DNA from: Aneurinibacillus soli
GTDB lineage: Bacteria > Bacillota > Bacilli > Aneurinibacillales > Aneurinibacillaceae
NCBI RefSeq assembly: GCF_002355375.1
Contig: NZ_AP017312.1
Coordinates: forward strand, 1,319,001 to 1,383,000
Length of the DNA stretch: 64,000 nucleotides
Direction: 5' to 3'
How positions within the stretch are numbered: position 1 is the stretch's first letter; each line of letters begins with the position of its first letter. The notes under the pieces were generated by a model that worked only from the letters and a program-made list of their open reading frames with translations, had not been told where the DNA came from and made no database searches. Of this stretch, positions 1-9,214 are shown piece by piece. A program made the position numbers and the translations under genes.

Positions 1-256
1 CATCACAGACGCTGGATATGGACACTACTTCACGCATCGCGTTGGCCACGGACTTGGGCTCGAAGTACACGAAGCGCCATCCGTTCACGGCGAGAACCAG
101 ACTCTTATGGAAGCGGGCATGACTTTCACCATCGAACCTGGCATCTATGTTCCGGGACTGGGCGGTGTCCGGATTGAAGACGACATTCTCGTGACCGAAT
201 CCGGTGTGCGGGTGCTGACTGCGTTTCCAAAGGGGCTTACGAAGCTAAGTTTGTAG
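1..256 (+). CDS. M24 family Xaa-Pro peptidase, C-terminal part
   Basis: This is the 3' end of a gene that begins outside the window; the reading frame starts at base 2 and stops at TAG 254-256. About 84 residues remain. They carry the second half of a pitta-bread (M24) metallopeptidase: a THRVGHGLG segment with the catalytic and metal-binding histidine, HEAPSVHG, then FTIEPGIY with its metal-binding Glu and a [12 protein letters not shown] block holding another metal-ligand Glu. These blocks are typical of Xaa-Pro dipeptidase and aminopeptidase P, which cleave X-Pro bonds in the cytoplasm using two metal ions. The exact subfamily cannot be told from this fragment. Family assignment is firm. 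Confidence 0.85.
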   Translation, partial: ITDAGYGHYFTHRVGHGLGLEVHEAPSVHGENQTLMEAGMTFTIEPGIYVPGLGGVRIEDDILVTESGVRVLTAFPKGLTKLSL

Positions 257-295
257 GCACTGGATAAATACAAGGACATTTTGGATAGTTGTCAT

Positions 296-529
296 AACAA
301 AGTATGGTGGAGGAGCAGAGAAGAAATGGGCATGTCACTTTGTTACGCTCGACAGGGAAGCGTACACTGGCCGCTCCAGGTGACAAGTGAACTCGCCCAC
401 AAAAGGGACAGGGATGCTTTTGCGAAGAAGAGTTGTGGGCAAAAGCCCGTTCCCTTGTCCCCCTCCGCTGGGCATTCGCGTAAAAGCGTTCCGTTGCCCA
501 TTTCTTCTCCACTCCTAACCTACTTTGTT
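296..529. repeat. Palindromic intergenic element, copy 1
   Basis: A 234-bp element whose ends are near-perfect inverted repeats of about 36 bp. The left end begins AACAAAGTATGGTGGAGGAG; the reverse complement of the right end begins AACAAAGTAGGTTAGGAG, and both then read GAGAAGAAATGGGCA. The interior, read on the minus strand, matches the element at 13745-13983 on the plus strand: GGGCAACGGAACGCTT, TACGCG, CCCAGCGGA, TTTGCCCACAA and TTTTGTGGGCGAGTT follow in the same order and spacing. There is no convincing coding sequence. It could be a MITE-like element or a structured RNA; I cannot name a known family. Confidence 0.75.
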
Positions 530-612
530 AAGCATCAGCTAAACAAAATGTTTGTTTTTGGACTGTAAAACATCCTCGAAATCGCTAGGAAAAAACCAAC
601 AGCGAAAAACAA

Positions 613-846
613 CGAAAGTATGCAGGAGTCGGAGGGTGGGCGGTGTTCAAGCGGACATTTCGACTTTTATGCTCAGTCATCAGCCCTGGAAAGCGATCAG
701 ACCCGCAATTGTCTCCATCATTGATCTACCTAGATGTTTTGCGGGTCCGCTTGGAAGGGATGATGACGGACAGTGATGCTTCTCTGCCAAAGTCGACACG
801 TACGCGGAACACCGCCCACCCTCTCGGCTCCCTCACCATACTTTCG
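613..846. repeat. Palindromic intergenic element, copy 2
   Basis: A 234-bp element, the same length as copy 1. It starts CGAAAGTATGCAGGAG and ends with the inverted form CTCACCATACTTTCG, with GGGTGGGCGGTGTTC repeated inverted just inside the ends. A second internal inverted pair (GACCCGCAA with TTGCGGGTC, and flanking CATCA/TGATG tracts) suggests the whole element folds into one long hairpin. The interior is less similar to copies 1 and 3 than they are to each other. It lies just upstream of the lepA promoter. Confidence 0.65.
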
Positions 847-848
847 CT

Positions 849-876
849 TTGTTTTTCCCCCACTGCCTGATATAAT
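849..876 (+). promoter_or_regulatory. Predicted SigA promoter of lepA
   Basis: A TTGTTT -35 box at 849-854 and a perfect TATAAT -10 box at 871-876 are separated by 16 bp. The start codon of lepA lies 37 bp downstream of the -10 box, with a GGGAGG ribosome binding site at 902-907. The -35 box begins immediately after palindromic element copy 2, so that element does not enter the transcript. Confidence 0.65.
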
Positions 877-912
877 AGTACTTAGTGCATTTTTTCCTCG
901 TGGGAGGTACGT

Positions 913-2727
913 ATGGATCGTAGAAAAAGACAAGAAAAAATCCGCAATTTCTCTATTATTGCTCACATTGACCATGGAAAGTCCACACTGGCGGACCGGA
1001 TTCTCGAATTCACCGGCGCGCTAAGCGACCGGGAGAAGGAAGACCAGTTCCTTGATCAGATGGATTTGGAACGTGAGCGTGGCATTACGATTAAATTGAA
1101 CGCTGTCCAGCTTAAATACAAAGCGCAAGACGGCGAAGAATACATTCTGCACCTGATCGACACACCGGGACACGTCGACTTCACGTATGAAGTATCGCGT
1201 AGTCTCGCAGCTTGTGAAGGGGCGCTACTTGTAGTAGACGCCGCTCAGGGCATCGAGGCGCAAACGCTTGCCAACGTGTACCTGGCTCTTGATAATAACC
1301 TTGAGATTCTTCCGGTTATTAACAAGATTGACCTGCCAAGTGCCGAACCGGAACGTGTGAAGCAGGAAGTTGAAGATGTGATTGGTCTTGATGCGAGTGA
1401 AGCCGTGCTTGCGTCCGCGAAAGCAGGCATTGGCATTGGTGATATCCTTGAGCAAGTTGTAGCCAAAGTTCCGGCTCCGACAGGGGACCCGGATGCGCCG
1501 CTGAAAGCGCTCATTTTTGACTCGTATTATGACGCGTATCGTGGGGTTATTACATCCGTTCGGATTGTGGATGGAACTGTGCGTAAGGGTTCCAAAATCA
1601 AAATGATGGCGACTGGTGCTGTATTTGAGGTTGCCGAGGTTGGTACTCACGCTCCTTTTGCGAAGCAAGTAGATGAACTGACTGTTGGGGATGTAGGCTA
1701 TATCGCGGCAAGCATTAAGAGTGTACGGGATACACGTGTCGGGGATACGATTACATTAGCGGACAATCCGGCTGCTGAAGGGCTGCCGGGCTACCGGAAA
1801 GTAAATCCGATGGTATTCAGCGGGATGTATCCGGTTGACAGCAGTGACTACAATGACTTGCGGGAAGCGCTGGAGAAGCTTCAGCTCAATGATGCATCGC
1901 TCCAGTTTGAGCCCGAGACCTCACAGGCACTTGGCTTCGGTTTCCGATGCGGCTTCCTTGGTATGCTGCACATGGAAATTATGCAGGAGCGCATTGAGCG
2001 GGAGTTTGATATTCCGCTTATTACGACGGCACCAAGTGTAATTTACCGTGTTACCAAAACGGATGGGGAAGTGCTTGATATCGAGAACCCATCCAAAATG
2101 CCGGACGCACAGCGCATTGATTTCATTGAAGAGCCATATGTGAAAGCTTCGATCATGGTGCCGAAAGATTTCGTCGGCGCGATTATGGATTTATGCCAGC
2201 GCAAGCGGGGCGATTTCGTTGATATGCAGTACATTGACGATCTTCGTGTGCAGATTATATATGAAATGCCGCTTGCCGAGATCGTATTCGAATTTTTCGA
2301 CCAGCTGAAATCAAACACAAAAGGATATGCATCCTTTGATTATGAGCTAGTTGGTTATAAAAAATCGAAGCTTGTGAAGATGGATATTATGCTGAATGGT
2401 GAGACGGTTGATGCTCTGTCGTTTATCGTTCACCGTGATACAGCCTACCAGCGCGGTCGTGTGTTCTGTGAGAAGCTAAAAGAGCTCATCCCACGCCAGA
2501 TGTTCGAAGTGCCAATCCAGGCTGCGATCGGACAAAAAATCGTGGCGCGTGAGACGATTAAAGCGATGCGCAAAAACGTATTGGCCAAGTGTTACGGCGG
2601 GGATATTTCCCGGAAGCGCAAACTGCTTGAGAAGCAGAAAGAAGGGAAGAAGCGCATGAAGTCAGTCGGAAGCGTGGAAATCCCGCAAGAAGCGTTCATG
2701 GCGGTTCTTAAAATGGACGATAATTAA
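913..2727 (+). CDS. lepA: Elongation factor 4 (LepA), ribosome back-translocating GTPase
   Basis: 604 residues, the usual LepA length. LepA is a translational GTPase that binds ribosomes and promotes correct elongation or back-translocation. The GTPase domain is at the N-terminus: AHIDHGKST (P-loop, about residues 17-25), the switch I region RGITIK, DTPGH (G3) and NKID (G4). EF-G-like domains II, III and V and the LepA-specific C-terminal domain (ending in [13 protein letters not shown]) follow. The ATG is 6 bp after GGGAGG and behind a predicted SigA promoter; a terminator follows, so it is probably a single-gene unit. No anomalies seen. Confidence 0.98.
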   Translation: MDRRKRQEKIRNFSIIAHIDHGKSTLADRILEFTGALSDREKEDQFLDQMDLERERGITIKLNAVQLKYKAQDGEEYILHLIDTPGHVDFTYEVSRSLAACEGALLVVDAAQGIEAQTLANVYLALDNNLEILPVINKIDLPSAEPERVKQEVEDVIGLDASEAVLASAKAGIGIGDILEQVVAKVPAPTGDPDAPLKALIFDSYYDAYRGVITSVRIVDGTVRKGSKIKMMATGAVFEVAEVGTHAPFAKQVDELTVGDVGYIAASIKSVRDTRVGDTITLADNPAAEGLPGYRKVNPMVFSGMYPVDSSDYNDLREALEKLQLNDASLQFEPETSQALGFGFRCGFLGMLHMEIMQERIEREFDIPLITTAPSVIYRVTKTDGEVLDIENPSKMPDAQRIDFIEEPYVKASIMVPKDFVGAIMDLCQRKRGDFVDMQYIDDLRVQIIYEMPLAEIVFEFFDQLKSNTKGYASFDYELVGYKKSKLVKMDIMLNGETVDALSFIVHRDTAYQRGRVFCEKLKELIPRQMFEVPIQAAIGQKIVARETIKAMRKNVLAKCYGGDISRKRKLLEKQKEGKKRMKSVGSVEIPQEAFMAVLKMDDN

Positions 2728-2748
2728 GCAGGTAACGATAGACAGAGA

Positions 2749-2777
2749 GAAGAGTGGGCATATGCTCGCTCTTTTTC
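2749..2777 (+). terminator. Rho-independent terminator after lepA
   Basis: The hairpin arms AAGAGTGGGCA and TGCTCGCTCTT pair with two G-T wobbles and are followed by a T-rich run. It separates lepA from hemW. Confidence 0.8.
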
Positions 2778-2806
2778 TTCATTAGCAGAGAAAGAAGGGA
2801 TGCTAC

Positions 2807-3961
2807 ATGACACGGGCCGTATACATTCACATCCCGTTTTGCACGAATAAATGCTATTACTGTGACTTCAACTCCTTCGTCACGAAAAATCCGCAATTGG
2901 TGTGGGATTATCTTGAAGCACTTGACCGCGAGATGGAACAGACCGTACATGACGTTCCACCGGAGGAAATCAGGACGATTTTTGTCGGGGGAGGTACGCC
3001 GACTTTTCTTGATGCGAAGCAGATGGAATTTTTTGTTTCATCTGTAGCGAAGCATTTTCCGAACCGGAGCGCAGACGTTGAATTTACGATGGAAGCGAAT
3101 CCGGGCACAACCGATCCGGAGAAGCTTGCGATTATGCGGGCGGGCGGTGTGAACCGGATCAGTTTCGGGGTTCAGTCGTTTGACGATGCGTTGCTTGCAC
3201 GCATTGGGCGTATTCACGACAGCGCACAAGTGTATCGCAGTCTGGCGCACGCCAGGGAAGCAGGATTTACGAATTTGTCGATTGACTTGATTTTTGGTCT
3301 GCCGGATCAGACGCCTGTGCTATTTAAGAAAACACTGGATGCTGCGTTTGCGCTTGATCTGCCACATTTTTCTTCCTACAGTCTTAAAGTAGAAGAAAAC
3401 ACGCTGTTCCATACGTTGTATGAAAAAGATAAACTGCCGCTTCCAACCGAAGAGGAAGAAGTAGTGATGTATGACATGCTTATGAATGAAATGGCGGCAC
3501 ATGGCTACCATCAGTATGAGATTAGTAATTTTGCCCGACCTGGATACGAGAGTCGCCATAATATGACGTATTGGCGTAATGAATCATACTATGGAATCGG
3601 AGCGGGTGCGCATGGGTATGTAAATGGAGAGCGGCATGTGAACGCAGGTCCGGTGCAGCACTATATTCAGCTTGCCGGGGAGCAGGGACTTCCGCGCATT
3701 GAACAGTTTGCAGTGACGCAGGATGAACAAATGGAAGACCATATGATTATGGGGTTGCGTATGATGAGTGGGGTCGATGAAGCTGTATTTTCCGAACGGT
3801 TTGGTGTGCCGCTTACCCATGTTTTTGGGGATAGTATGGCTGATCTAATCGAAATGGGCCTGCTTATGCGCGTAGACGGACGTGTGTGTTTGACGAAGAA
3901 AGGGATTCCGCTCGGCAACGAAGTTTTTGCAAGATTTTTGGGACTGGTTGACAAAGCATAA
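2807..3961 (+). CDS. hemW: Radical SAM heme chaperone HemW
   Basis: 384 residues. HemW is a radical SAM protein related to oxygen-independent coproporphyrinogen III oxidase but acts as a heme chaperone. The N-terminal HIPFCTNKCYYCDF carries the CxxxCxxC cluster motif (Cys12, Cys16, Cys19) that binds the SAM-coordinated 4Fe-4S centre. VGGGTPTFL, EANPGT and RISFGVQSF are conserved blocks of the family, and a HemW C-terminal domain follows. A direct radical SAM coproporphyrinogen dehydrogenase (HemN) usually has extra N-terminal residues absent here. The ribosome binding site is AAGAAGGGA. In Bacilli this gene commonly precedes hrcA, as here. Confidence 0.93.
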   Translation: MTRAVYIHIPFCTNKCYYCDFNSFVTKNPQLVWDYLEALDREMEQTVHDVPPEEIRTIFVGGGTPTFLDAKQMEFFVSSVAKHFPNRSADVEFTMEANPGTTDPEKLAIMRAGGVNRISFGVQSFDDALLARIGRIHDSAQVYRSLAHAREAGFTNLSIDLIFGLPDQTPVLFKKTLDAAFALDLPHFSSYSLKVEENTLFHTLYEKDKLPLPTEEEEVVMYDMLMNEMAAHGYHQYEISNFARPGYESRHNMTYWRNESYYGIGAGAHGYVNGERHVNAGPVQHYIQLAGEQGLPRIEQFAVTQDEQMEDHMIMGLRMMSGVDEAVFSERFGVPLTHVFGDSMADLIEMGLLMRVDGRVCLTKKGIPLGNEVFARFLGLVDKA

Positions 3962-3990
3962 CGTCGTTTGGTATTTTGAAAGTAAGCTTT

Positions 3991-4017
3991 TTAGCACTCG
4001 CCTTATCTGAGTGCTAA
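3991..4017 (+). promoter_or_regulatory. CIRCE operator (HrcA binding site)
   Basis: A perfect 9-9-9 inverted repeat, TTAGCACTC-N9-GAGTGCTAA, lies 17 bp upstream of the hrcA start. This is the canonical CIRCE element bound by the HrcA repressor, so the operon that follows should be autorepressed and heat-inducible. I could not assign the promoter boxes around it with confidence. Confidence 0.97.
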
Positions 4018-4033
4018 CAAAGGAGGGGACAGC

Positions 4034-5068
4034 ATGCTTTCGGAACGTCAGAAGTTGATTTTGCACGTCATTATTGACAATTACATTCGTTCCGCTGAAC
4101 CTGTTGGGTCCCGGACGATTTCTAAGCGAGAAGATATTGGCTATAGCTCAGCGACCATTCGCAATGAGATGGCCGATCTGGAAGAGATGGGGTATCTGGA
4201 GCAGCCACATACGTCGGCGGGCCGTATTCCATCGAATAAAGGATATCGTTTTTATGTGGACCAACTTGCTTACATGCCGTCGATGCAGATAGAAGACGCC
4301 ACGCATATTCGCAGGGCGTTTGCTGATCGGTTCTATGAACTTGAGCAGGTAATGAATCAGGCAGCGGCGATTTTGTCGGGTCTGACGAGTTACACATCGA
4401 TTGTCCTTGGACATGAATTGAAAACAACGAAGCTTAAGACGCTACAAATTATCCCGCTTTCATTAGGATCGGCAGTTGCGATCTTAGTCACCGATACCGG
4501 ACGGGTTGAGAACAAAATGATCTCTATTCCGGAAAGCATCCCGATGGAAGAACTAGAACGGGTTGTCAATCTGCTTAATTCGAGACTGCAAGGTGTGTCC
4601 ATGCCAGAGCTGCGCCAGCGGTTGCATACAGAAGTGACGCGCGAGTTGAGCCGCTACTTGCAACGACATGAACAAATTATGGAAGTGCTTGAAGACGCGC
4701 TTGGCACAAAGCCGGAAGAGCAGATTGTACTCAAAGGGACAACCAACATTATGATGCAGCCGGAATTCCGGGATGTGGATAAAGTACGGGATATTCTCGC
4801 GATTTTTGAGCAAAATGATATGATGGTGCGCCTGTTTGATTCGCAACAGAGTGGCATTCAGGTGCGCATTGGAACGGAAAATCAGGAAGAAGCGGTCAGT
4901 GGATGCAGTATTATTACCGCCACCTACCATTTTGACGGCCTGCCAGTTGGCACCATTGGTCTGCTTGGTCCAACACGAATGGAATATGGCCGGGTGATAA
5001 GTATTTTGAGGGAACTGGCGGGGAACCTGACCGACGCGGTTGAAAGGTTTCATAAGCCGGGAACATAG
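4034..5068 (+). CDS. hrcA: Heat-inducible transcription repressor HrcA
   Basis: 344 residues, typical length. The N-terminal winged-helix domain (SERQKLILHVIIDNYI, GSRTIS, SSATIRNEMADLEEMGYL) binds CIRCE, and a GAF-like dimerisation domain follows. It represses class I heat-shock genes and is kept active by chaperonin. It is the first gene of hrcA-chaperonin-grpE-dnaK. A 9-bp perfect hairpin spans its stop codon. Confidence 0.97.
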   Translation: MLSERQKLILHVIIDNYIRSAEPVGSRTISKREDIGYSSATIRNEMADLEEMGYLEQPHTSAGRIPSNKGYRFYVDQLAYMPSMQIEDATHIRRAFADRFYELEQVMNQAAAILSGLTSYTSIVLGHELKTTKLKTLQIIPLSLGSAVAILVTDTGRVENKMISIPESIPMEELERVVNLLNSRLQGVSMPELRQRLHTEVTRELSRYLQRHEQIMEVLEDALGTKPEEQIVLKGTTNIMMQPEFRDVDKVRDILAIFEQNDMMVRLFDSQQSGIQVRIGTENQEEAVSGCSIITATYHFDGLPVGTIGLLGPTRMEYGRVISILRELAGNLTDAVERFHKPGT

Positions 5069-5076
5069 TTCCCGGC
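5056..5076 (+). promoter_or_regulatory. Perfect hairpin across the hrcA stop codon
   Basis: GCCGGGAAC-ATA-GTTCCCGGC forms a 9-bp perfect stem with a 3-base loop, and the hrcA TAG sits inside it. No U-run follows, so it is not a standard terminator. It may be an mRNA processing or stability element separating hrcA from the downstream chaperone genes. Its role is inferred only. Confidence 0.5.
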
Positions 5077-5104
5077 CTATTCCATGAGCGAGAAGGGGAT
5101 GCGC

Positions 5105-6649
5105 ATGAGTTCACATCCGACTGAGGTGGGGGGAGCTGGCGATGAACGGCTCTCTACCCTGCTTCATAATATGCGTGCTGTGCAGGCAGTTGCGAGTTCA
5201 GTAGAGGGGACAATCGGGCCGAAAGGGCTTGATACGATGCTGGTCGGAGAGGACACGGTCATTATTACGAATGACGGGGTTACGATTCTCGAAGAGATGG
5301 AAGTGAAGCACCCGGCAGCTCGTCTGCTGATCGGGCTTGCACGTTCGCAGCAGCAGGAAGTGGGGGATGGTACTACGACAGCGACGCTGCTTGCAGCGGC
5401 ACTGGTGACAGAAGCGGTAGCACAAGTACAGCGTGGTGTGCCTGTAACTCGCATTATTACCGGGATGGAATACGGCATCGCAGAAGCCGTGCGTTTCCTC
5501 GGTGAACAGGCGCAGGCGGTGGCGGATTTTACAGACGAGAGGCTGTATCATATTGCGAGCATTGCGGGCCGGGGGCAAGCAGACATTGCACAGCTCGTTA
5601 TAGAAGGTGCACATGTGATCGGTCTGGATAAAATGCTTGAGCCTGACTTTGTGTTCAGTGAACTTATCACGGCACAAGAAGGGGCCGGAAATGAAGTGCT
5701 TCCAGGTGTATTACTACATCAACATCCGCTTGCTCGTGAAATGCCGACCACCGTAGATGGTGTAAAGCTGTTAATTCTAAATGATGCGTTGGGACCGGAG
5801 GAGATTGATGATGAGGCACTCGGCACGGAGGTCGGGTTTCAGCGTTACCTGGAGTTGAAGGAAGAATACCGGCACAATCTGGAGAAGTTGCTTTCGCTTG
5901 AGGTGAATGTGATCGTGCTTGATCGCAGCTGTGATAGCATGGCGGAAGAATTTTGTCTGGATCATGGCATTCTTGTGCTTCAGCGTGTGCAGAAGTCGGA
6001 GCGGGAGCGGCTCTCGCTTCATACGGGTGCACGCTCTCTAAAGCGCACGGCACTTGGGAAACCTATAAAAGAGCTTGCGCGTTCGCTCGGCCATGCGGAA
6101 AAACTTGTGTACGACGAATCGCTTGAGCAGGTGCGTGTAACAGGTGGAGTCGGTGTTTCGGCAGCGACGATGATTGTTGGAGCCTCTACCCGGGAAGTCG
6201 TAGGCGAGCGCGAGCGTATTGCCCGGGATGCGGCAGCCGCGGTTCAAGCTGCCTTACGGTCGGGTTATTTACCGGGCGGTGGCAGTATGGAACTGTTTGC
6301 ATCCCGCCATCTTGAAGCATGGCGCCACACCATTGAGGGTTTAGAAGCATTCGGAGTAGATGTAGTGGCTTCGGCACTGCGAAGTCCGCTTGCTCAGATG
6401 ATTCGCAATGCTGGCTTCAGTCCACTTGAGAAAGTGGAGCAGATCAAGGCAGTACAGGCGAAAGAAGATAGCGGCAGCATCGGACTTGATTTTGGCACTG
6501 GAGAATGTGCGGATATGCTCGAAGCTGGCGTCGTCGATCCGGCCCTTGTCAAACTGCATGCGCTCAAAACAGCAGGAGAAGTCAGCCGCGCGATCTTGCG
6601 CATACATACGATTATCCGCAAAAAATCTTCGTACAGTGAGGAAGAATAG
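5105..6649 (+). CDS. Archaeal-like (group III) chaperonin, TCP-1/Cpn60 family
   Basis: 514 residues from the ATG at 5105, chosen because AAGGGG lies 7 bp upstream; an upstream in-frame ATG at 5084 has no ribosome binding site. The protein follows the thermosome/CCT pattern rather than Gro[35 protein letters not shown] and the ATP-binding [11 protein letters not shown] central region and a C-terminal SALRSPL...IRNAG segment follow. Bacterial chaperonins of this kind inside dnaK operons have been called group III chaperonins; they fold proteins as closed rings without GroES. The CIRCE upstream suggests HrcA control. The position between hrcA and grpE matches that known context. A separate groEL is not in this window. 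Confidence 0.88.
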   Translation: MSSHPTEVGGAGDERLSTLLHNMRAVQAVASSVEGTIGPKGLDTMLVGEDTVIITNDGVTILEEMEVKHPAARLLIGLARSQQQEVGDGTTTATLLAAALVTEAVAQVQRGVPVTRIITGMEYGIAEAVRFLGEQAQAVADFTDERLYHIASIAGRGQADIAQLVIEGAHVIGLDKMLEPDFVFSELITAQEGAGNEVLPGVLLHQHPLAREMPTTVDGVKLLILNDALGPEEIDDEALGTEVGFQRYLELKEEYRHNLEKLLSLEVNVIVLDRSCDSMAEEFCLDHGILVLQRVQKSERERLSLHTGARSLKRTALGKPIKELARSLGHAEKLVYDESLEQVRVTGGVGVSAATMIVGASTREVVGERERIARDAAAAVQAALRSGYLPGGGSMELFASRHLEAWRHTIEGLEAFGVDVVASALRSPLAQMIRNAGFSPLEKVEQIKAVQAKEDSGSIGLDFGTGECADMLEAGVVDPALVKLHALKTAGEVSRAILRIHTIIRKKSSYSEEE

Positions 6650-6660
6650 GAGGAAGTTGC

Positions 6661-7212
6661 GTGACTGAAGAAAATAAACAGACGGAAGAAGTAATAGAAG
6701 AGACAGAGGCAGTCGAGACGGAAGTAGTGGACATGGAAGAAGTGGTAGATGATAATAGCCCTGAAGCACAAATTGCACAGCTTCAAGCTGAAAAAGATGA
6801 GATGTACAACAAATTCCTGCGTACGCAGGCGGATCTCCAAAATTTCCGTACTCGCGTTAACAAGGAAAAAGAACAAATGCTTACGTACTCATCTCAGCGT
6901 GTGATCGAAGCATTGCTCCCGGTTGTGGATAACTTCGAGCGTGCGATGACCGCAAGCCAGGGAAGCGGTGATGCTGAAGCGCTCGCGCAAGGTGTTGAGA
7001 TGGTGTTCCGCCAGCTGCAACAGGTGCTTGAACAAGAAGGTGTCACGACTGTCGCAGGTGTCGGTTCTCCATTTGACCCGAACATGCACCAGGCGGTTAT
7101 GCAGGAAGAAAGCAGCGAGTACGAATCAGGCGTCATCATCGAAGAGTTCCAAAAAGGCTACAAGCTAAAGGACAGAGTCATTCGTCCATCCATGGTTAAG
7201 GTGAGCTCTTAA
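6661..7212 (+). CDS. grpE: Nucleotide exchange factor GrpE
   Basis: 183 residues with a GTG start 6 bp after AGGAGG. The protein has an acidic, disordered N-terminus (about 40 residues), a long coiled coil (IAQLQAEKDEMYNKFLRTQADLQNFRTR) and a C-terminal beta domain (VGSPFDPNMHQAV, GYKLKDRVIRPSMVKVS). It is a dimer that releases ADP from DnaK. It starts 11 bp after the chaperonin gene and is in the same operon. Confidence 0.97.
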   Translation: MTEENKQTEEVIEETEAVETEVVDMEEVVDDNSPEAQIAQLQAEKDEMYNKFLRTQADLQNFRTRVNKEKEQMLTYSSQRVIEALLPVVDNFERAMTASQGSGDAEALAQGVEMVFRQLQQVLEQEGVTTVAGVGSPFDPNMHQAVMQEESSEYESGVIIEEFQKGYKLKDRVIRPSMVKVSS

Positions 7213-7279
7213 TAGCCACCGATACATCTAGTGTTTACATTTTACATTTCTATATATATCGAAAGGTTGGGGACTATAT

Positions 7280-9112
7280 ATGTCTAAAGTAATCGGGATT
7301 GACCTTGGTACAACTAACTCTTGCGTAGCAGTTATGGAAGGCGGCGAGCCAGTCGTTATTCCAAATCCGGAAGGCAACCGCACGACTCCATCTGTAGTCG
7401 CATTCAAAAACGGCGAGCGCATCGTCGGCGAAGCAGCGAAGCGTCAGGCGATCACAAACCCGGATAACACAGTAAGCTCTATTAAACGTTACATGGGTAC
7501 AAACCATAAAGAAACACTCGAAGGCAAAGACTACACGGCGCAAGAAGTATCGGCAATGATCCTGCAAAAGCTGAAAGCAGACGCAGAAGCATACCTTGGT
7601 GAAACGGTAACACAGGCGGTTATTACGGTTCCAGCATACTTCAACGACAGCCAGCGCCAGGCAACAAAAGATGCGGGTAAAATCGCAGGTCTTGAAGTAC
7701 TGCGTATCGTGAACGAACCGACAGCAGCAGCTCTTGCATATGGTATGGATAAAGAAGAAGATCAGACGATTCTTGTATACGACCTTGGCGGCGGTACATT
7801 CGACGTATCGATCCTTGAGCTCGGCGATGGCTTCTTCGAAGTAAAAGCAACAAGCGGCGATAACAAGCTCGGCGGTGATGATTTTGACCAGGTCGTCATT
7901 GATTACCTCGTGAGCGAATTCAAAAAAGAAAACAGCATCGACCTGTCGGCTGACCGCATGGCGATGCAACGTCTGAAAGATGCAGCGGAGAAAGCGAAGA
8001 AAGACCTCTCCGGTGTTCTGACTACGACAATTTCCCTGCCGTTCATCACAGCAGATGCGACAGGACCAAAACACTTAGAAATAAACTTGACTCGTGCAAA
8101 ATTCGAAGAACTGAGCGCACGCCTTGTTGAGCGCACAATGGAGCCGACTCGCCGCGCTCTCGCAGATGCAGGCATGAGCCCGTCTGATCTGGATAAAGTT
8201 ATCCTTGTCGGTGGTTCTACTCGTATTCCTGCGGTACAAGAAGCGATTAAGAAGTTTACAGGTCAGGAACCGCATAAAGGCGTAAATCCAGACGAAGTGG
8301 TAGCTCTTGGTGCAGCCGTTCAAGCGGGCGTGCTGACTGGCGATGTGAAAGACGTTGTTCTGCTTGACGTAACTCCGCTTTCACTTGGTCTTGAAACAAT
8401 GGGTGGCGTTATGACAAAGCTGATCGAGCGCAACACAACGATTCCGACAAGCAAATCACAAGTGTTCTCAACAGCTGCTGACAACCAGACAGCTGTAGAC
8501 ATCCATGTGCTTCAGGGTGAGCGCCCGATGGCATCTGACAACAAAACACTTGGACGCTTCCAGCTTGGCGATATTCCACCGGCACCACGCGGCATCCCAC
8601 AAATCGAAGTGACATTCGACATTGATGCCAACGGTATCGCAAACGTATCTGCGAAAGACTTAGGTACGGGCAAAGAGCAGAAGATTACAATCACAGCATC
8701 TTCCGGCTTAAGCGATGACGAGATCAACCGCATGGTACAAGAAGCAGAGGAAAATGCGGAAGCAGACAAACAGCGCAAAGAGCAAGTAGAGCTGCGCAAC
8801 GAAGCAGACCAGCTCGTATTCATGACAGAAAAAACAGTTAAAGACCTTGGCGATAAGGTTGAACAGGCTGAGATCGATAAAGCAAACGAAGCGAAAGACA
8901 AGCTGAAAGCCGCACTCGAAGGCAGCGACCTCGATGCGATCCGTACAGCAAAAGATGAACTGCAAGAAATCGTTCAGCAACTTTCCGTTAAGCTGTATGA
9001 GCAAGCGGCTCAACAGGCACAGGCAGCGGAAGCGACAGAAGGCGGTGCTGCGAAAGCAGATGATGTCGTAGACGCAGATTACACGGTTGTAGACGAAAAA
9101 GACAAGAAATAA
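7280..9112 (+). CDS. dnaK: Chaperone protein DnaK (Hsp70)
   Basis: 610 residues. The ATPase domain opens with [17 protein letters not shown] and continues with [16 protein letters not shown] and the adenosine motif [12 protein letters not shown]. The substrate-binding domain begins about residue 370 ([14 protein letters not shown]) and the helical lid ends in [14 protein letters not shown]. It folds client proteins with DnaJ and GrpE. It lacks the roughly 24-residue ATPase insertion of proteobacterial DnaK, as expected for Firmicutes. A terminator follows directly. Confidence 0.99.
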   Translation: MSKVIGIDLGTTNSCVAVMEGGEPVVIPNPEGNRTTPSVVAFKNGERIVGEAAKRQAITNPDNTVSSIKRYMGTNHKETLEGKDYTAQEVSAMILQKLKADAEAYLGETVTQAVITVPAYFNDSQRQATKDAGKIAGLEVLRIVNEPTAAALAYGMDKEEDQTILVYDLGGGTFDVSILELGDGFFEVKATSGDNKLGGDDFDQVVIDYLVSEFKKENSIDLSADRMAMQRLKDAAEKAKKDLSGVLTTTISLPFITADATGPKHLEINLTRAKFEELSARLVERTMEPTRRALADAGMSPSDLDKVILVGGSTRIPAVQEAIKKFTGQEPHKGVNPDEVVALGAAVQAGVLTGDVKDVVLLDVTPLSLGLETMGGVMTKLIERNTTIPTSKSQVFSTAADNQTAVDIHVLQGERPMASDNKTLGRFQLGDIPPAPRGIPQIEVTFDIDANGIANVSAKDLGTGKEQKITITASSGLSDDEINRMVQEAEENAEADKQRKEQVELRNEADQLVFMTEKTVKDLGDKVEQAEIDKANEAKDKLKAALEGSDLDAIRTAKDELQEIVQQLSVKLYEQAAQQAQAAEATEGGAAKADDVVDADYTVVDEKDKK

Positions 9113-9125
9113 GCAGGACGAAAGG

Positions 9126-9161
9126 AGTCAAAGTCAGGGCAACTTGGCTTTGACTTTTTTT
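9126..9161 (+). terminator. Terminator between dnaK and dnaJ
   Basis: The arms AGTCAAAGTCA and TGGCTTTGACT are followed by seven T. It would end or attenuate the hrcA operon after dnaK. The 3' arm overlaps a likely -35 box for dnaJ. Confidence 0.85.
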
Positions 9162-9177
9162 CGCAACCTGTTATGAT
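9150..9177 (+). promoter_or_regulatory. Predicted SigA promoter of dnaJ
   Basis: TTGACT at 9150-9155 and TATGAT at 9172-9177 are separated by 16 bp and lie 37 bp before the dnaJ start. The -35 box is inside the 3' arm of the dnaK terminator. This implies that dnaJ can be transcribed apart from the CIRCE-controlled genes. Confidence 0.55.
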
Positions 9178-9214
9178 TGAGGCTATGAATTAAATCGTGC
9201 GGGAGTGGACATAG

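Noticed and set aside
281-568. Short plus-strand frames in the 257-912 gap
   Set aside because: They lie in the palindromic elements and have no ribosome binding sites. The conservation between elements follows base pairing, not a reading frame.
7274-8074. A long minus-strand frame within dnaK
   Set aside because: Antisense shadow of dnaK; Cys/Phe-rich composition typical of a wrong frame.
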